From: Alicyclobacillus sp. SO9
GTDB taxonomy: Bacteria; Bacillota; Bacilli; Alicyclobacillales; Alicyclobacillaceae
DNA length: 64,000 nucleotides
Direction: 5' to 3'
Assembly: GCF_016406125.1 (NCBI RefSeq)
Contig: NZ_CP066339.1
Span: 1,922,001-1,986,000, forward strand
Of the stretch, positions 25,640 through 35,402 are shown piece by piece. Both the position numbers and the translations under genes were made by a program. The notes beneath the pieces were generated by a model. The model was not told where the DNA came from. It saw only the letters and a list, made by a program, of their open reading frames with translations, and did not search any database. Position 1 is the stretch's first letter, and every line of letters starts with the position of its first letter.

Positions 25640-27094
25640 GTGAATGAAGCCGTAGTTAGAGACAAATCAATGGCAGAGATGATTGAGGACCATGCACTCA
25701 ATCGTGTGCCGTCCAATGAAAGAAAGTCTGGATGGTGGCTGTCATGGTTGACGATGGGAATTACCAGTACACTTGTGCAACTGTTGATTGGCAGTGTGGT
25801 TACTGCCATGGCCGGTGTAGGGTACGGAATTTTGGCTGGAATTTGTGTATGGCTGTTTGGCGGCACACTGGGGTGGTTGGTTGGACGTATTTCTTTTATG
25901 GAGGGCGTCTCCAGCACGGTTGCTTCGCGTTTTTACGGACTGGGGGCACGAGGCTCTATCATCGCGTCAGCAATATACGGGTTTATGATCCTCGGCTTTC
26001 TGGCCTTGGAAAATGCACTATTGTACTACGGGACACTGTTTGCCTTAGGTTGGAAAGATACAACGGCTCATAGACTTTTGCTGTATGGGATTCTGACGGT
26101 TTTATGGATTGTGCTGACCACCTTCGGAGTGAAGTTGGTTATGAGGGTGTCCTCCATTTTGACCATTATATTTCTTGCACTCCTGCTCTTTATGGTGTGG
26201 AAGGCGGGTTTCACCAGTGGAGTATCAATTGGCACAATTCTAAGCCATGGAGCACTGATTCCCAACATGGGTGGAACGGGATCGCGTTTTATGCAGGCAC
26301 TGGTCACTTTAGCCGGCTCCGCCGGTGGATTAGCCATGGTAGACGCTGACTACGCGCGTTATGCTAAATCCAGCCGTGACGTTGCTGTCATGGCATTTGC
26401 AGGGCTGTTCATTATGGACATCCTCGTCGTCGTGTGCGGCACGATTATCATGGTAGGCGGCGCAGGACCGGCCGCTAAATATATTGTTGCTCACCACATG
26501 GCTGCCCCGGGCCAGGCGAAAACGACTGTAAGCCAACTTGCTCAGAACAACACAGGCGCATTCTTTATTATACTGTCTGCGGTCGTTGGTTTTATTCTGA
26601 TGTATGCTGCTCAGATTAAAGCGCAGGTGTTAAATACGTATTCTGGCTCATTAGCGTTGACAAACTTCTTTGATGTGCTGTTCAAATGGCGACCAGGGCG
26701 GTTTTTAATGGTGATTTTAGGTAACTTAATCGGTATGGGTATGGTGTTTGCCGGCATTCTTGGAACTATCAATGCTTGGTTAGGGATGCTTGGTATTTTA
26801 ACGATGTCTTTCAGCGGCGTAATGATTTCCGATTACTATTGGGTTCGGAAGCGTGAGTTAGCACACCACAGCGAAGTCGAGTCGGTCAACCTTGCGGGGG
26901 TTGTCAGTGTAATCGGTGCGAGTGTAATCAGTTATTGGCTTCAACAGTCACACATTTTCCCACTTGGGTTTCTGGCATCCCTGATATTAACAATGGTATT
27001 GTACTATGGATTGAGGGTGGCTGTTTTAAAGCCTGGGATGGGCACTTCATTAGTGCAGGTAGACATGTCAGTTCGCGAAGAAGCTACTGAATGA
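25640..27094 (+). CDS. NCS1-family nucleobase/cation symporter (cytosine-purine permease type)
   Basis: This membrane protein of about 484 residues has around twelve helices and matches the CodB-type NCS1 family, with NRVPSNERKSGWWLSW before the first helix. GTG 25640, nine bases after GTGGGGGG, is a better start than ATG 25577, which has no ribosome site. NCS1 proteins import nucleobases, hydantoins, allantoin or thiamine precursors. The cluster context suggests uptake of an N-heterocyclic or related substrate for the molybdenum hydroxylase. The substrate is not predictable from sequence alone. Confidence 0.85.
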   Translation: MNEAVVRDKSMAEMIEDHALNRVPSNERKSGWWLSWLTMGITSTLVQLLIGSVVTAMAGVGYGILAGICVWLFGGTLGWLVGRISFMEGVSSTVASRFYGLGARGSIIASAIYGFMILGFLALENALLYYGTLFALGWKDTTAHRLLLYGILTVLWIVLTTFGVKLVMRVSSILTIIFLALLLFMVWKAGFTSGVSIGTILSHGALIPNMGGTGSRFMQALVTLAGSAGGLAMVDADYARYAKSSRDVAVMAFAGLFIMDILVVVCGTIIMVGGAGPAAKYIVAHHMAAPGQAKTTVSQLAQNNTGAFFIILSAVVGFILMYAAQIKAQVLNTYSGSLALTNFFDVLFKWRPGRFLMVILGNLIGMGMVFAGILGTINAWLGMLGILTMSFSGVMISDYYWVRKRELAHHSEVESVNLAGVVSVIGASVISYWLQQSHIFPLGFLASLILTMVLYYGLRVAVLKPGMGTSLVQVDMSVREEATE

Positions 27095-27203
27095 TAGGTT
27101 GGGATTGACCTTTAACTGCTGAGATGCGGGGAGGATACGTTTTTCTGGGTTCCTCGGCCCTCTCATTCTTGGCAAGAAATCGACTAAAGGGGAAGTATGT
27201 TCG

Positions 27204-27905
27204 ATGTCTTTGGAATCAATCTGGAATGAAAATCGAGGGGGCAGGGCTCCCACCTTGGCTCACGTAGCAGCCCTTGAACTCCGTGAGGAAATCTTGAGCG
27301 GGAAATTGGACCCTGGCCAACCGCTGCCACTAGTGGACACAGCTGAACGGCTTGGCATGAGTATCATGCCTGTCCGAGAAGCCGTGCGGCGGTTGGAATT
27401 TGAAGGACTTGTCGAGCAATTGCCGCAAAAAGGTGCGAGAGTCAGTCCTCTGAATATTGCCGATTTGGAAGACGTATACCATACTCGCATCTCTATGGAA
27501 AGCCGAGCCGTTTATAGAGCGGTTCCGAAGCTGACTCAAGAAACGTATCGGTCCTTGTCGAAGATATTGGACGATTACCGAGAAGCTTATCTTTCGGGTG
27601 ACGAGGACGCAGGGCGGACTGCTCATGAAAAATTCCATTTTGGTCTGTACACGTTGTCAGGCTCCGTCTGGATGGTTAGAATGATCCGTTTACTCTGGGA
27701 TACCTCCGAAAGGTTTCGCAGACTTTCTATCCATCATCGCGGGAGCATTGAAGACCGAATGCAGGAGCATATGGAAATTTTGGAGACTTGTAAGCGACAG
27801 GAAGCTGAAAGAGCATCAGACCTGATGGGAGAGCATCTACACCGAACGATGGAGATAGTCAAGGCGGATATGAAACAGAGACTAGGTTCTGACAATACCA
27901 CTTGA
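27204..27905 (+). CDS. GntR-family transcriptional regulator, FCD type
   Basis: This 233-residue regulator has a winged helix (VDTAERLGMSIMPVREAVRRL) and an FCD ligand-binding domain with EKFHFGLY and MGEHLHRT. It lies between the transporter and the molybdenum hydroxylase genes, on the same strand. It is the only regulator gene in the cluster and so the best candidate to bind the TATCAAATAT repeats, though FCD regulators more often bind TGGT-N3-ACCA-like palindromes. Confidence 0.88.
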   Translation: MSLESIWNENRGGRAPTLAHVAALELREEILSGKLDPGQPLPLVDTAERLGMSIMPVREAVRRLEFEGLVEQLPQKGARVSPLNIADLEDVYHTRISMESRAVYRAVPKLTQETYRSLSKILDDYREAYLSGDEDAGRTAHEKFHFGLYTLSGSVWMVRMIRLLWDTSERFRRLSIHHRGSIEDRMQEHMEILETCKRQEAERASDLMGEHLHRTMEIVKADMKQRLGSDNTT

Positions 27906-27920
27906 GGGAGGAGACTCGAC

Positions 27921-28799
27921 GTGCTGTTAAAGGAAGTAGAGTATGTTAAGCCCCAATCGATAGAAGAAGCTATCGCGTTTCTCTCGGAGAGTGCCAACGG
28001 GAGATGTTTAGCCGGTGGTCAGTCTTTGGTGAACGTGATGAAGCTCAGGATAGCCTCACCTAATCGGCTTGTGGACCTGAATGGCTTACATGAACTCAAG
28101 GGGATTTCCAAGGATGGCAACTATATTCGAATTGGTGCAATGACTGCGTATCGAACGATTGGGGAAAGTTCGCTGGTGCAGGAGTTGGTTCCAGAAATAG
28201 CTCATGTCGCAAACCACATTGGTGATCGGCAAGTGAGAAATAGAGGAACCATCGGCGGAAATTGCTGCTTTAACGACCCTACTTCAAACTTTCCTCCTCT
28301 CCTAAGTGTGTTAGAGGCTAAGTTTGAAGTCTTAGGCAGGAATGGAGCTAAACGAGTTGTGGAGGCTTCAAAATTCTTCGTGGGGCCCTACCAGACAGAC
28401 GTTCAACGGGGAGAAATTTTAGGCGCAGTTCTTCTACCTCAGTGCAACGACAAATCCGGAGCTGCTTTTTTGTCACTGCGTGTTGGAAATGATGGTCCTG
28501 CCATTCTTCATGCCGCAGCTTATATCCAGCTTACCGAATCTGCAATTTCAACTTGCCGCATTGCTATAGGCTGTGTCTATAACGCTCCGTACAGGCTGAA
28601 GAATGCCGAGCAGGCCATTTTAAAATTGGGGCCGGATTCTCAACAAATCCGCCAAACGTTAAAAACAGTTTCGCTCGGAGTTGAAGGGATTTCTGATTCT
28701 CATGGGACTTCGTCCTACCGTGAAAAAATGGCAACGGTTTATGCAACTCGGGCTGTGGAAGCTGCCATAAAAAGAGCGAAAGGGGAGCGACCTGCGTGA
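27921..28799 (+). CDS. Molybdenum hydroxylase FAD-binding subunit (CoxM/XdhB type)
   Basis: This 292-residue medium subunit has the two FAD-binding motifs of the family: LAGGQSLVNVMKLR near residue 32 and TIGGNCCFNDP near residue 111. It passes electrons from the iron-sulfur subunit to FAD. The GTG start at 27921 is close behind the regulator gene. The stop overlaps the start of the next subunit (GTGA), typical of a three-gene hydroxylase operon in the order medium, small, large. Confidence 0.92.
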   Translation: MLLKEVEYVKPQSIEEAIAFLSESANGRCLAGGQSLVNVMKLRIASPNRLVDLNGLHELKGISKDGNYIRIGAMTAYRTIGESSLVQELVPEIAHVANHIGDRQVRNRGTIGGNCCFNDPTSNFPPLLSVLEAKFEVLGRNGAKRVVEASKFFVGPYQTDVQRGEILGAVLLPQCNDKSGAAFLSLRVGNDGPAILHAAAYIQLTESAISTCRIAIGCVYNAPYRLKNAEQAILKLGPDSQQIRQTLKTVSLGVEGISDSHGTSSYREKMATVYATRAVEAAIKRAKGERPA

Positions 28800-29308
28800 G
28801 GACACCGGCTACGTCACAAACAGTAAAGGTATGTGTTAATGGTACGTGGTATGAACGTTTGATCGACGCACGGACCTTGCTTGTCAGGCTGATCCGTGAG
28901 GACTTGAACTTGACTGGCACTCACATAGGGTGTGATACCGGAAATTGCGGGGCATGTACGGTTCTATGTGATGGTCAATTAATTAAGTCATGTATGATGC
29001 TGGCTGTGCAGGCAAATGGAGCAGATATTCGTACTGTTGAAGGACTTGCAGAGGAGAGTGGGCCGCTGTCTCAATTGCAGCAGAGTTTCAAGGAGAAGCA
29101 CGCAGTTCAATGCGGGTATTGTACGCCAGGAGTTTTGATGAACTCATATGACATGCTGCAAGAGTCGTTAGACTTAACGGATGCTGAAATTCGGCGAGGA
29201 CTAAAAGGAAATGTCTGCAGATGCACGGGGTACATGAATATCATTTCTGCGATTCAGGATGCAGCTCGAAAAACAAAAGAAGAACAAACTCTTGTCGAAA
29301 AAATCTGA
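28796..29308 (+). CDS. Molybdenum hydroxylase [2Fe-2S] subunit (CoxS/XdhC type)
   Basis: This 170-residue small subunit carries both iron-sulfur clusters. The plant-ferredoxin cysteines are in CDTGNCGACTVLCDG, and the second cluster is bound by CGYCTPG and CRCTGY. It carries electrons from the molybdenum site to FAD. The start GTG overlaps the stop of the FAD subunit. The length is normal for the family. Confidence 0.94.
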   Translation: MRTPATSQTVKVCVNGTWYERLIDARTLLVRLIREDLNLTGTHIGCDTGNCGACTVLCDGQLIKSCMMLAVQANGADIRTVEGLAEESGPLSQLQQSFKEKHAVQCGYCTPGVLMNSYDMLQESLDLTDAEIRRGLKGNVCRCTGYMNIISAIQDAARKTKEEQTLVEKI

Positions 29309-29351
29309 ATATACAAATGACTAAATTTTCAATAAAAGGAGTTGAGTAGAG

Positions 29352-31853
29352 TTGGCTACGACGACTGATACCGCTGAGGCAAAACCGGTCGCCAAGCAGA
29401 CTGCTGCACAGTGGCAAGGCAAGGATGTCCTGCGTAAAGAGGACGACCGATTGTTGCGTGGGTACGGAAGTTTTGCTGATGACGTAAAGCGTCATGGAAC
29501 AGGGTACGTTCATCTCGTGCGCTCACCCTATGCGCACGCGTATATCAAGAGCATCAACCTTGAGACTGCCCAACAGATGCCGGGCGTATACGCGACGCTG
29601 ACAGGGGCTGAAGTTGAAAAGCTGCAGCAGCCTTATATCCAACTGTCTCCGCCACCAGGCGGTCAGCTAAAAGACTACTGTATGGCAGTAAATAAGGTTA
29701 CTTATGTCGGGGAACCAGTAGTGGCAATTGTTGCTGAGTCATCCGAGTTAGCACGTGATGCGGGGGATACGGTGATTGTGGACTACGAGGAGTTGCCAGC
29801 AGTCATTGACAGCGTTTATGCTGCGAGTCCTGAAAGTCCTACCCTTCATGAAGAGATGGAAGGAAATATCGCATGGCACGGTGTCTATGAATATGGAGAA
29901 ATAGACAAAGCGTTGGAAGAGGCCGATTATGTTCTAGAAATAGATAAGCTTCATTTTCATCGTTTTACGAGTACACCTATTGAAGGCAACGCTGCCGTAG
30001 TTGAATACGACAGGGGCACCGGTGAATTTACATTCTATTGCAATAACCAGATGCCCCAGTTTGCAGCGATGTATATGTCTCCGGCATTGGGGGTGCCAAT
30101 TGATAGACTGCACTTTGTCACCAAGGATATTGGTGGTGCATTTGGAAATAAGATAACCACGTATACCTATTTAACACTACTTGCATTGTTGGCGAAGCGA
30201 ACGGGTCGTCCCGTAAAGTGGACCGAATGGCGCAGTGAGCACATTGCTGCTGGCGCTCATGGGAACGAACGGACATTTTTAGATGTTAAGGTTCCCGTAA
30301 TGAAGGATGGACGTATTCTCGGATTCAAAGTGAAAGCGATTGACGATGCTGGCGCGTATACACGGTACGAACCGTTGGGTGCGGTTATTTGGTCTCAGGT
30401 GCTAACGGGTTGCTATGCGTTCAAACACGCATATGTGGATTTCATGCAGGTTGTGAGCAACAAATGTCCGCTTGGCCCTAACCGCGGTTATTCTCGCTTG
30501 CAACATCAGTGGTTAGTGGAACGGATTGTCGATATCACTGCTTCTCAACTTCAGTTAGACCCCGTTGAAGTTCGAAAAAAGAACTACATTAAGTCGGACC
30601 AGATGCCCTATGAAACACTGAACGGGTGTGTTTATGATTCTGGTGACTATGAACGTTGTCTTCAGTTAGCGTTGGACGGAATTCACTATGAAGAATGGTT
30701 GGCAAGAAAGAAGGAGTATGCACAAGACGGACAGCTCATTGGCGTCGGGATTGGTTCCACTCTGGATTCTGGCACCAACAATTTTGGTCAGGCGCGAATC
30801 ATTAATCCCTATCTTCCTTTTTCAGGAAATGGGGAAACCTCAAACGTGAAACTTGATTTATATGGAGAGGTTGTTTGCGCGATTGGCTCTGTGCCGCAAG
30901 GTCAGGGGCATGAAACAACGGCCGCACAGGTTGTGGCGGATTTTCTTGGAATCAGTCCGGACGATGTATCAGTCAAGGTGGGTCATGACACCCGTCGAAA
31001 TGTATATTCTGGATTTTCAGGCACTTACGCCAGTCAATACGCTGTCACTGGTCTCGGTGCCGTGCAAGGAGCGGCTGAGCGCTTGCGCGCTGAGATTTTG
31101 GAGTTAGCCGCACTGCGCTTGCATGTAACTGTGCATGACCTGGAGATTGCAGGTGGTAGTGTGTGGGTTGCTGCCAATCCAGAGCAAAAGCTTACATTTA
31201 ACGATTTAGCGAATCTGGTCTATACCAATAATGGAGAACTCCCCAATGAAACCAATTTTACCTTGAACATTACGCACACCTACAAACCCGAATTCACACC
31301 TCCAGATACAGATAAGAAGTTTGGGAATCTGACCCTAACGTACGCGACGCAGATTCACGCCTGCGTTGTTTCCGTTGATATTGAAACAGGCCAGCCCACA
31401 ATTTTAGACTATGTGGCCGTAGACGATTGCGGGAAGCGTATCAACCCCATGATTGTGGAGGGCCAGGTACACGGTGCTGCAGCACATGGAATTGGTGCCG
31501 TGTTGTATGAAAGCCTCACCTATGACAACGATGGACAGCTTCTGAATACAACATTCTACGACTACAACCCGATTACGGCGTTAGACTGTCCAGTCATTAA
31601 AACTGATTACATTGAATCCCCGTCCCCCTTTAGTCCCAACGGGGCAAAAGGTATGGGCGAGGGTGGCGGTGCACCCTTACATGCAGTCTGCAGTGCTTTA
31701 CAAGACGCTCTCTCCGAAGTCAGTGACGGGATTGTCAGGGACTCTCATAATTCTCCTGAGGCCGTGTACGACTTACTAAACATGCACGACAAAAGTGCAA
31801 ATGGGATTCGCGTGCTAAAGAACCACGAGAGCAGCAATGAATTGGGGGAGTAA
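29352..31853 (+). CDS. Molybdenum hydroxylase catalytic subunit (CoxL/XdhA type)
   Basis: This 833-residue large subunit binds the molybdopterin cofactor. The family motif GGAFGNK lies near residue 264, and the catalytic glutamate sits in KGMGEGGGAP near residue 770. The form I CO-dehydrogenase loop AYRCSFR is absent; the equivalent region reads GPNRGYSRLQ. This points to hydroxylation of an organic ring or aldehyde rather than CO oxidation. The start is TTG 29352, after AAAAGGAG. By context it activates the substrate imported by the NCS1 protein. Confidence 0.92.
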   Translation: MATTTDTAEAKPVAKQTAAQWQGKDVLRKEDDRLLRGYGSFADDVKRHGTGYVHLVRSPYAHAYIKSINLETAQQMPGVYATLTGAEVEKLQQPYIQLSPPPGGQLKDYCMAVNKVTYVGEPVVAIVAESSELARDAGDTVIVDYEELPAVIDSVYAASPESPTLHEEMEGNIAWHGVYEYGEIDKALEEADYVLEIDKLHFHRFTSTPIEGNAAVVEYDRGTGEFTFYCNNQMPQFAAMYMSPALGVPIDRLHFVTKDIGGAFGNKITTYTYLTLLALLAKRTGRPVKWTEWRSEHIAAGAHGNERTFLDVKVPVMKDGRILGFKVKAIDDAGAYTRYEPLGAVIWSQVLTGCYAFKHAYVDFMQVVSNKCPLGPNRGYSRLQHQWLVERIVDITASQLQLDPVEVRKKNYIKSDQMPYETLNGCVYDSGDYERCLQLALDGIHYEEWLARKKEYAQDGQLIGVGIGSTLDSGTNNFGQARIINPYLPFSGNGETSNVKLDLYGEVVCAIGSVPQGQGHETTAAQVVADFLGISPDDVSVKVGHDTRRNVYSGFSGTYASQYAVTGLGAVQGAAERLRAEILELAALRLHVTVHDLEIAGGSVWVAANPEQKLTFNDLANLVYTNNGELPNETNFTLNITHTYKPEFTPPDTDKKFGNLTLTYATQIHACVVSVDIETGQPTILDYVAVDDCGKRINPMIVEGQVHGAAAHGIGAVLYESLTYDNDGQLLNTTFYDYNPITALDCPVIKTDYIESPSPFSPNGAKGMGEGGGAPLHAVCSALQDALSEVSDGIVRDSHNSPEAVYDLLNMHDKSANGIRVLKNHESSNELGE

Positions 31854-31855
31854 AA

Positions 31856-32302
31856 ATGGTAACGGGTCAATGGACACTCAGGGCGCCGAAACACAGTGTT
31901 TGGAAGCTGATAGTGAATCCGGAGCATCTCGTACAGAATATTCCAAATGTCGTTAGCAGCGACTTCGAATCTGACCGGATTTTTAGGTTTGTTGTGGACG
32001 TAGATACGGGACTTGGTTTTGCGCAGTATCGATTTAATACTGTTCTTGATGTCATTGAGCCTAGTGAGTCCCTTGTTGTGAGAGCCCGAGGATTTAGTTC
32101 ACAAAATGTCGTGGAAATTGAAGCTAAGGTTACATTGACAGCCGTAGAAGAACAAGAAACCACAGTAGAATATGTGATTGCGACGAAAGCCCGAGGAGGA
32201 TTGGCAAGCGTAGCACAGCGCACGGTGAGCGAGGTTGCCGTTCGACATGTGACTGCATGGTTGAAAGGTGCGCTAGAGGTCAGTTCTGGGTCACCCGTGT
32301 AG
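31856..32302 (+). CDS. SRPBCC/CoxG-family protein associated with the molybdenum hydroxylase
   Basis: This 148-residue protein has the START-like fold of CoxG, starting WTLRAPKHSVWKLIVNPEHLVQNIP. CoxG proteins are common partners of CoxMSL-type hydroxylases and help in maturation or membrane recruitment. It starts two bases after the large subunit stop, so it belongs to the same operon. No catalytic residues can be pointed out. Confidence 0.85.
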   Translation: MVTGQWTLRAPKHSVWKLIVNPEHLVQNIPNVVSSDFESDRIFRFVVDVDTGLGFAQYRFNTVLDVIEPSESLVVRARGFSSQNVVEIEAKVTLTAVEEQETTVEYVIATKARGGLASVAQRTVSEVAVRHVTAWLKGALEVSSGSPV

Positions 32303-32349
32303 AGCTGGACACTGAAGTCCTGTCAATCAGTATAACGGAGGGATAAGGC

Positions 32350-32706
32350 ATGACCGAAAAGCCGGACGTAGATTTAGATAACTTGGCACCAATAGGGTCA
32401 AAAATCTTGTTTGAAAATGATTTGGTTCGGATTTGGGAGGTTTATTTGGAACCTGGTGAACATCAGGGATTTCATCATCATACGAATCCGTATGTCGTAG
32501 TCGCTGTGGATGGCGGAGACAACAAGATTACATCTATCGATGGAACCGAGAGACTGACAGAGGAACCGCCGGGACACATAGTTTATCAGGATAGGGGACA
32601 GATTCACAACCTGCAGAACATCGGGGAAACACACTACCGTAACAGGCTTATCGAGATTAAAGTACCTACATCCAAAGGAGTTGAAGGTAATGGGAAAGGA
32701 GATTGA
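32350..32706 (+). CDS. Cupin-domain protein
   Basis: This 118-residue single cupin has the metal-type motif HQGFHHHTNPYVVVAVDGG and the second-motif histidine in DRGQIHN. Small cupins of this type may be dioxygenases, isomerases or binding proteins. A second cupin gene overlaps its 3' end, suggesting that the pair works together. The function is not assignable from sequence. Confidence 0.8.
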   Translation: MTEKPDVDLDNLAPIGSKILFENDLVRIWEVYLEPGEHQGFHHHTNPYVVVAVDGGDNKITSIDGTERLTEEPPGHIVYQDRGQIHNLQNIGETHYRNRLIEIKVPTSKGVEGNGKGD

Positions 32707-33073
32707 TGAAGTACTAATCCACAGCGATGAAATGGGCTGGCGCGAAAAATCGATTCCAGGTCTATCCGAAAAAATGTTATGGAGGGATGAGGACACAGGA
32801 GCATCAATTGCCCTCATTAGATTTAAGAAGGGCGTTGGTATTCCTTCAAAACACGTTCACGCGTCAAACCAGTTTATGTATTTGTTATCGGGAGCCTACG
32901 CCTACACTGAAAGCGGAATTCTGTTGCAGCCAAACTCATTTTATTGGAATCCGAAGGGCAATGTGCATGGCCCCACTGAGGCTGTTGAAGACACGATATT
33001 CCTTGAAATATTTGACGGCCCGCATTATCCTCAGCGTCCCGATTTTTATACAGACGACAAGGACGCACGCTAA
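32690..33073 (+). CDS. Cupin-domain protein (ChrR/acetylacetone-dioxygenase-like)
   Basis: This 127-residue cupin contains GIPSKHVHASNQFMYLLSG and GNVHGPTEA, with histidines and a glutamine in metal-ligand positions. ATG 32690 follows AAAGGAG by nine bases and lies within the upstream cupin gene, so translation is coupled. Acidic residues dominate the C-terminus. A ring-cleaving or enol-converting step in the pathway is plausible but unproven. Confidence 0.78.
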   Translation: MGKEIDEVLIHSDEMGWREKSIPGLSEKMLWRDEDTGASIALIRFKKGVGIPSKHVHASNQFMYLLSGAYAYTESGILLQPNSFYWNPKGNVHGPTEAVEDTIFLEIFDGPHYPQRPDFYTDDKDAR

Positions 33074-33105
33074 ACGATAAATCTGAATCTGTAGGAGGAT
33101 GAAGA

Positions 33106-33501
33106 ATGGAAAAACGAGAGTTGGTAAGTGATCAACTAAATGCTCCACTAGGTGTGTTTTGTCAAGCCATTGAAGTTTCAAATGCACAAAAATTGGTCTT
33201 TGTTTCTGGATTAACGTCCAGAGCTCCTGATGGCTCCGTGATTGGTGAAGGTGATATCAAGTTACAGACTGAAACAATCCTGAAAAACATGCAAGCTGTG
33301 TTAGCTGAATCAGGAGGCACATTAAAGAACGTTGTGAAAGTAACTGCCTATATCCGAGATATGGAGATGTTTAAAGAAATTCATGAAGTTCGAGCACAGT
33401 ATTTTGAGAAACCATATCCAGCTTCAACAATGGTGGAGGTGTCACGTCTAGTCGACCCCCGTCACGTCATTGAGATTGAAGCCATCGCCGTCATTGGTTG
33501 A
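33106..33501 (+). CDS. RidA/YjgF-family protein lacking the usual arginine
   Basis: This 131-residue RidA-like protein has VFVSGLTSRAPDG and the C-terminal signature region PYPASTMVEVSRLVDP. Archetypal RidA deaminases have arginine after the proline-alanine pair (PAR); here serine replaces it, so imine hydrolysis by the standard mechanism is doubtful. Divergent family members act in aromatic pathways, for example on aminomuconate. It precedes an amidohydrolase gene with one base between stop and start. Confidence 0.85.
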   Translation: MEKRELVSDQLNAPLGVFCQAIEVSNAQKLVFVSGLTSRAPDGSVIGEGDIKLQTETILKNMQAVLAESGGTLKNVVKVTAYIRDMEMFKEIHEVRAQYFEKPYPASTMVEVSRLVDPRHVIEIEAIAVIG

Positions 33502-33502
33502 T

Positions 33503-34474
33503 ATGAAAACAGCAACGGACAGGTTACAGTCTTCGTGGAACACATGGGATATGCATGCCCATGTGATTCCTGAAGAAGTTTTGGCCAGCACAGCCTTGCG
33601 CGAATTTAAGATGTCTATCGACGGCCAGGTTTTAAGCCTTCCGGGAGACCGGGTCATATATTCCAATCTATTGGATGGTAAATGGATAAGTTATCAGCGC
33701 GAGGGGCTAGCAGATAGACTTGTTGTATCCCTTCCCCCTGCGTTGCTGCGCTATGACCTACAGGGAGACATGGCGCGGCAGTGGACAGAACTTGTGAACG
33801 CTGGTGTTGAAAGAATTGCTCAGATATACAATGGATATTTAGCGCTCGCATATCTTCCAATGCATGAAGTTGAGTTAACGCTCTCGGAGATCGATAAACG
33901 CAGTCAGAGCCCTTGGGCAGGGTTCGTTATCGGAACTACAATCGGTGACAAGCACCTTGATGACTCAAAACTGGATGTTATTTTTGAAGCTTTGAACGAG
34001 AGACATTCTTTTCTATTTGTACATCCGTTGAAGAGCCAGGACAGGAGACTGGATAGATATTATCTACAAAATCTCTTGGGAAATCCCTATGAAACCGGGC
34101 TTTCTATGGCTTCTCTCATTTTATCCGGCAAGGTTAGCCGCTATCCGCAGATTCGATTTTGCTTTTCCCATGCCGGCGGCGTAACACCACAAATTTTGGG
34201 GCGTTGGCAGCAAGGATATGAAACCAGGAGACCGGGACTAGAGCGGTTGAGTGAGTCCCCGCAGCAAGCGGCAAAACGTCTGTACGTTGATACTGTGGCT
34301 CACAACGAACGCGCATTAGAGTTGGCTATTGAAGTCTTTGGTGAAGACCATATTCTCCCTGGGACAGACAGTCCATTTCCTATGGGGGAATCATTAGTGA
34401 AATCTTTACATGGACTCCCGGAACAGCAACGAGATACCATTCTGCTCAATAATTTCCCAAATTTATTGGTCTAG
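33503..34474 (+). CDS. Amidohydrolase family 2 protein (ACMSD-like decarboxylase)
   Basis: This protein of about 323 residues has the metal motif WDMHAHVIPEE, the histidine in FVHPL and FSHAGG, and the conserved aspartate in GTDSPFPMG. Family members remove carboxyl groups without oxygen, as in aminocarboxymuconate semialdehyde or dihydroxypicolinate decarboxylases. That suits a ring carboxylate or its cleavage product in this cluster. ATG 33503 is chosen; the upstream TTG lies inside the RidA gene. Confidence 0.85.
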   Translation: MKTATDRLQSSWNTWDMHAHVIPEEVLASTALREFKMSIDGQVLSLPGDRVIYSNLLDGKWISYQREGLADRLVVSLPPALLRYDLQGDMARQWTELVNAGVERIAQIYNGYLALAYLPMHEVELTLSEIDKRSQSPWAGFVIGTTIGDKHLDDSKLDVIFEALNERHSFLFVHPLKSQDRRLDRYYLQNLLGNPYETGLSMASLILSGKVSRYPQIRFCFSHAGGVTPQILGRWQQGYETRRPGLERLSESPQQAAKRLYVDTVAHNERALELAIEVFGEDHILPGTDSPFPMGESLVKSLHGLPEQQRDTILLNNFPNLLV

Positions 34475-34504
34475 GTGCCAATGTGAACGATGGAGTGATG
34501 CGTT

Positions 34505-35389
34505 GTGAGATTCGTCTCTTATCAAAACGACTTAGGTGTACGTGTAGGCCTTGTAAGTAATGAGCAAGTACTTGATATAACTGATGATGTTGGCTCAATA
34601 ATGGACCTTATCGAACAGCCGAAGTTGCTGCCCCAACTAAATGACCTTAAAGAGAACAGCTCTGATGCTGTTTGGGAATCGTTGAATGGATTAAAACTAT
34701 TATGTCCAATTCATGAACCGCGGCGAAATATCTTTTGTGTCGGATGGAACTATATGGAGCATTACAACGAAGGTGTAGGCAAGAGGAAGGAGTTAGAAAG
34801 AGAACTCCCGACAGTTCCAACTTTTTTTACGAAAGCTACCTGTGCGGCGATAGGTCCTTATAGTGAAATTCCCTATGACCCTCGGATCAGCGATAACTAT
34901 GATTACGAAGGTGAATTAGCAGTAGTGATAGGGAAAAGAGGAAGAAACATCGAGGAATCAGAGGCGATGACGTATGTATTTGGATACATGGTTGCGAATG
35001 ACATATCTGCACGTGATCTGCAACGGTTGCATGGCGGACAGTGGTTTAAGGGAAAGGCTCTAGACTATACCGCACCTATGGGACCTGGGCTTATTACCGC
35101 TGACGAAATTCCAAACCCGCAACAGCTAGATATTCAACTGTATTTAAATGGGGAGTTAATGCAGTCTTCCAATACCCGGTACATGATTTTTTCAATACCT
35201 CGTCTGATTGCCGAGTTGTCCCGTGGGTTAACACTATTGCCGGGAGACATTCTTCTAACAGGTACCCCGGAAGGTGTGGGGTGGACGAGAACGCCACCAG
35301 TCTTCCTGAGAGACGGGGATGAAGTCAAGGTTACTGTTCAGAATGTTGGTACGATTATAAATAAAATGACCGTAGTCTCCGGTAGATAG
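34505..35389 (+). CDS. Fumarylacetoacetate hydrolase-family protein
   Basis: This 294-residue enzyme has the FAH C-terminal domain. It shows FCVGWNYMEH, the metal-binding acidic cluster YDYEGELAVVIG and LLPGDILLTGTPEGVG. Family members hydrolyse C-C bonds of oxo-acids, hydrate 2-oxopentenoate or decarboxylate oxalocrotonate in ring-cleavage pathways. It would act late in the cluster's route. The start is GTG 34505. Confidence 0.88.
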   Translation: MRFVSYQNDLGVRVGLVSNEQVLDITDDVGSIMDLIEQPKLLPQLNDLKENSSDAVWESLNGLKLLCPIHEPRRNIFCVGWNYMEHYNEGVGKRKELERELPTVPTFFTKATCAAIGPYSEIPYDPRISDNYDYEGELAVVIGKRGRNIEESEAMTYVFGYMVANDISARDLQRLHGGQWFKGKALDYTAPMGPGLITADEIPNPQQLDIQLYLNGELMQSSNTRYMIFSIPRLIAELSRGLTLLPGDILLTGTPEGVGWTRTPPVFLRDGDEVKVTVQNVGTIINKMTVVSGR

Positions 35390-35402
35390 GAGGTGACTCT
35401 TC

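Noticed and set aside
29352-31853. Form I aerobic CO dehydrogenase large subunit
   Set aside because: The active-site loop AYRCSFR is absent; the equivalent region reads GPNRGYSRLQ.
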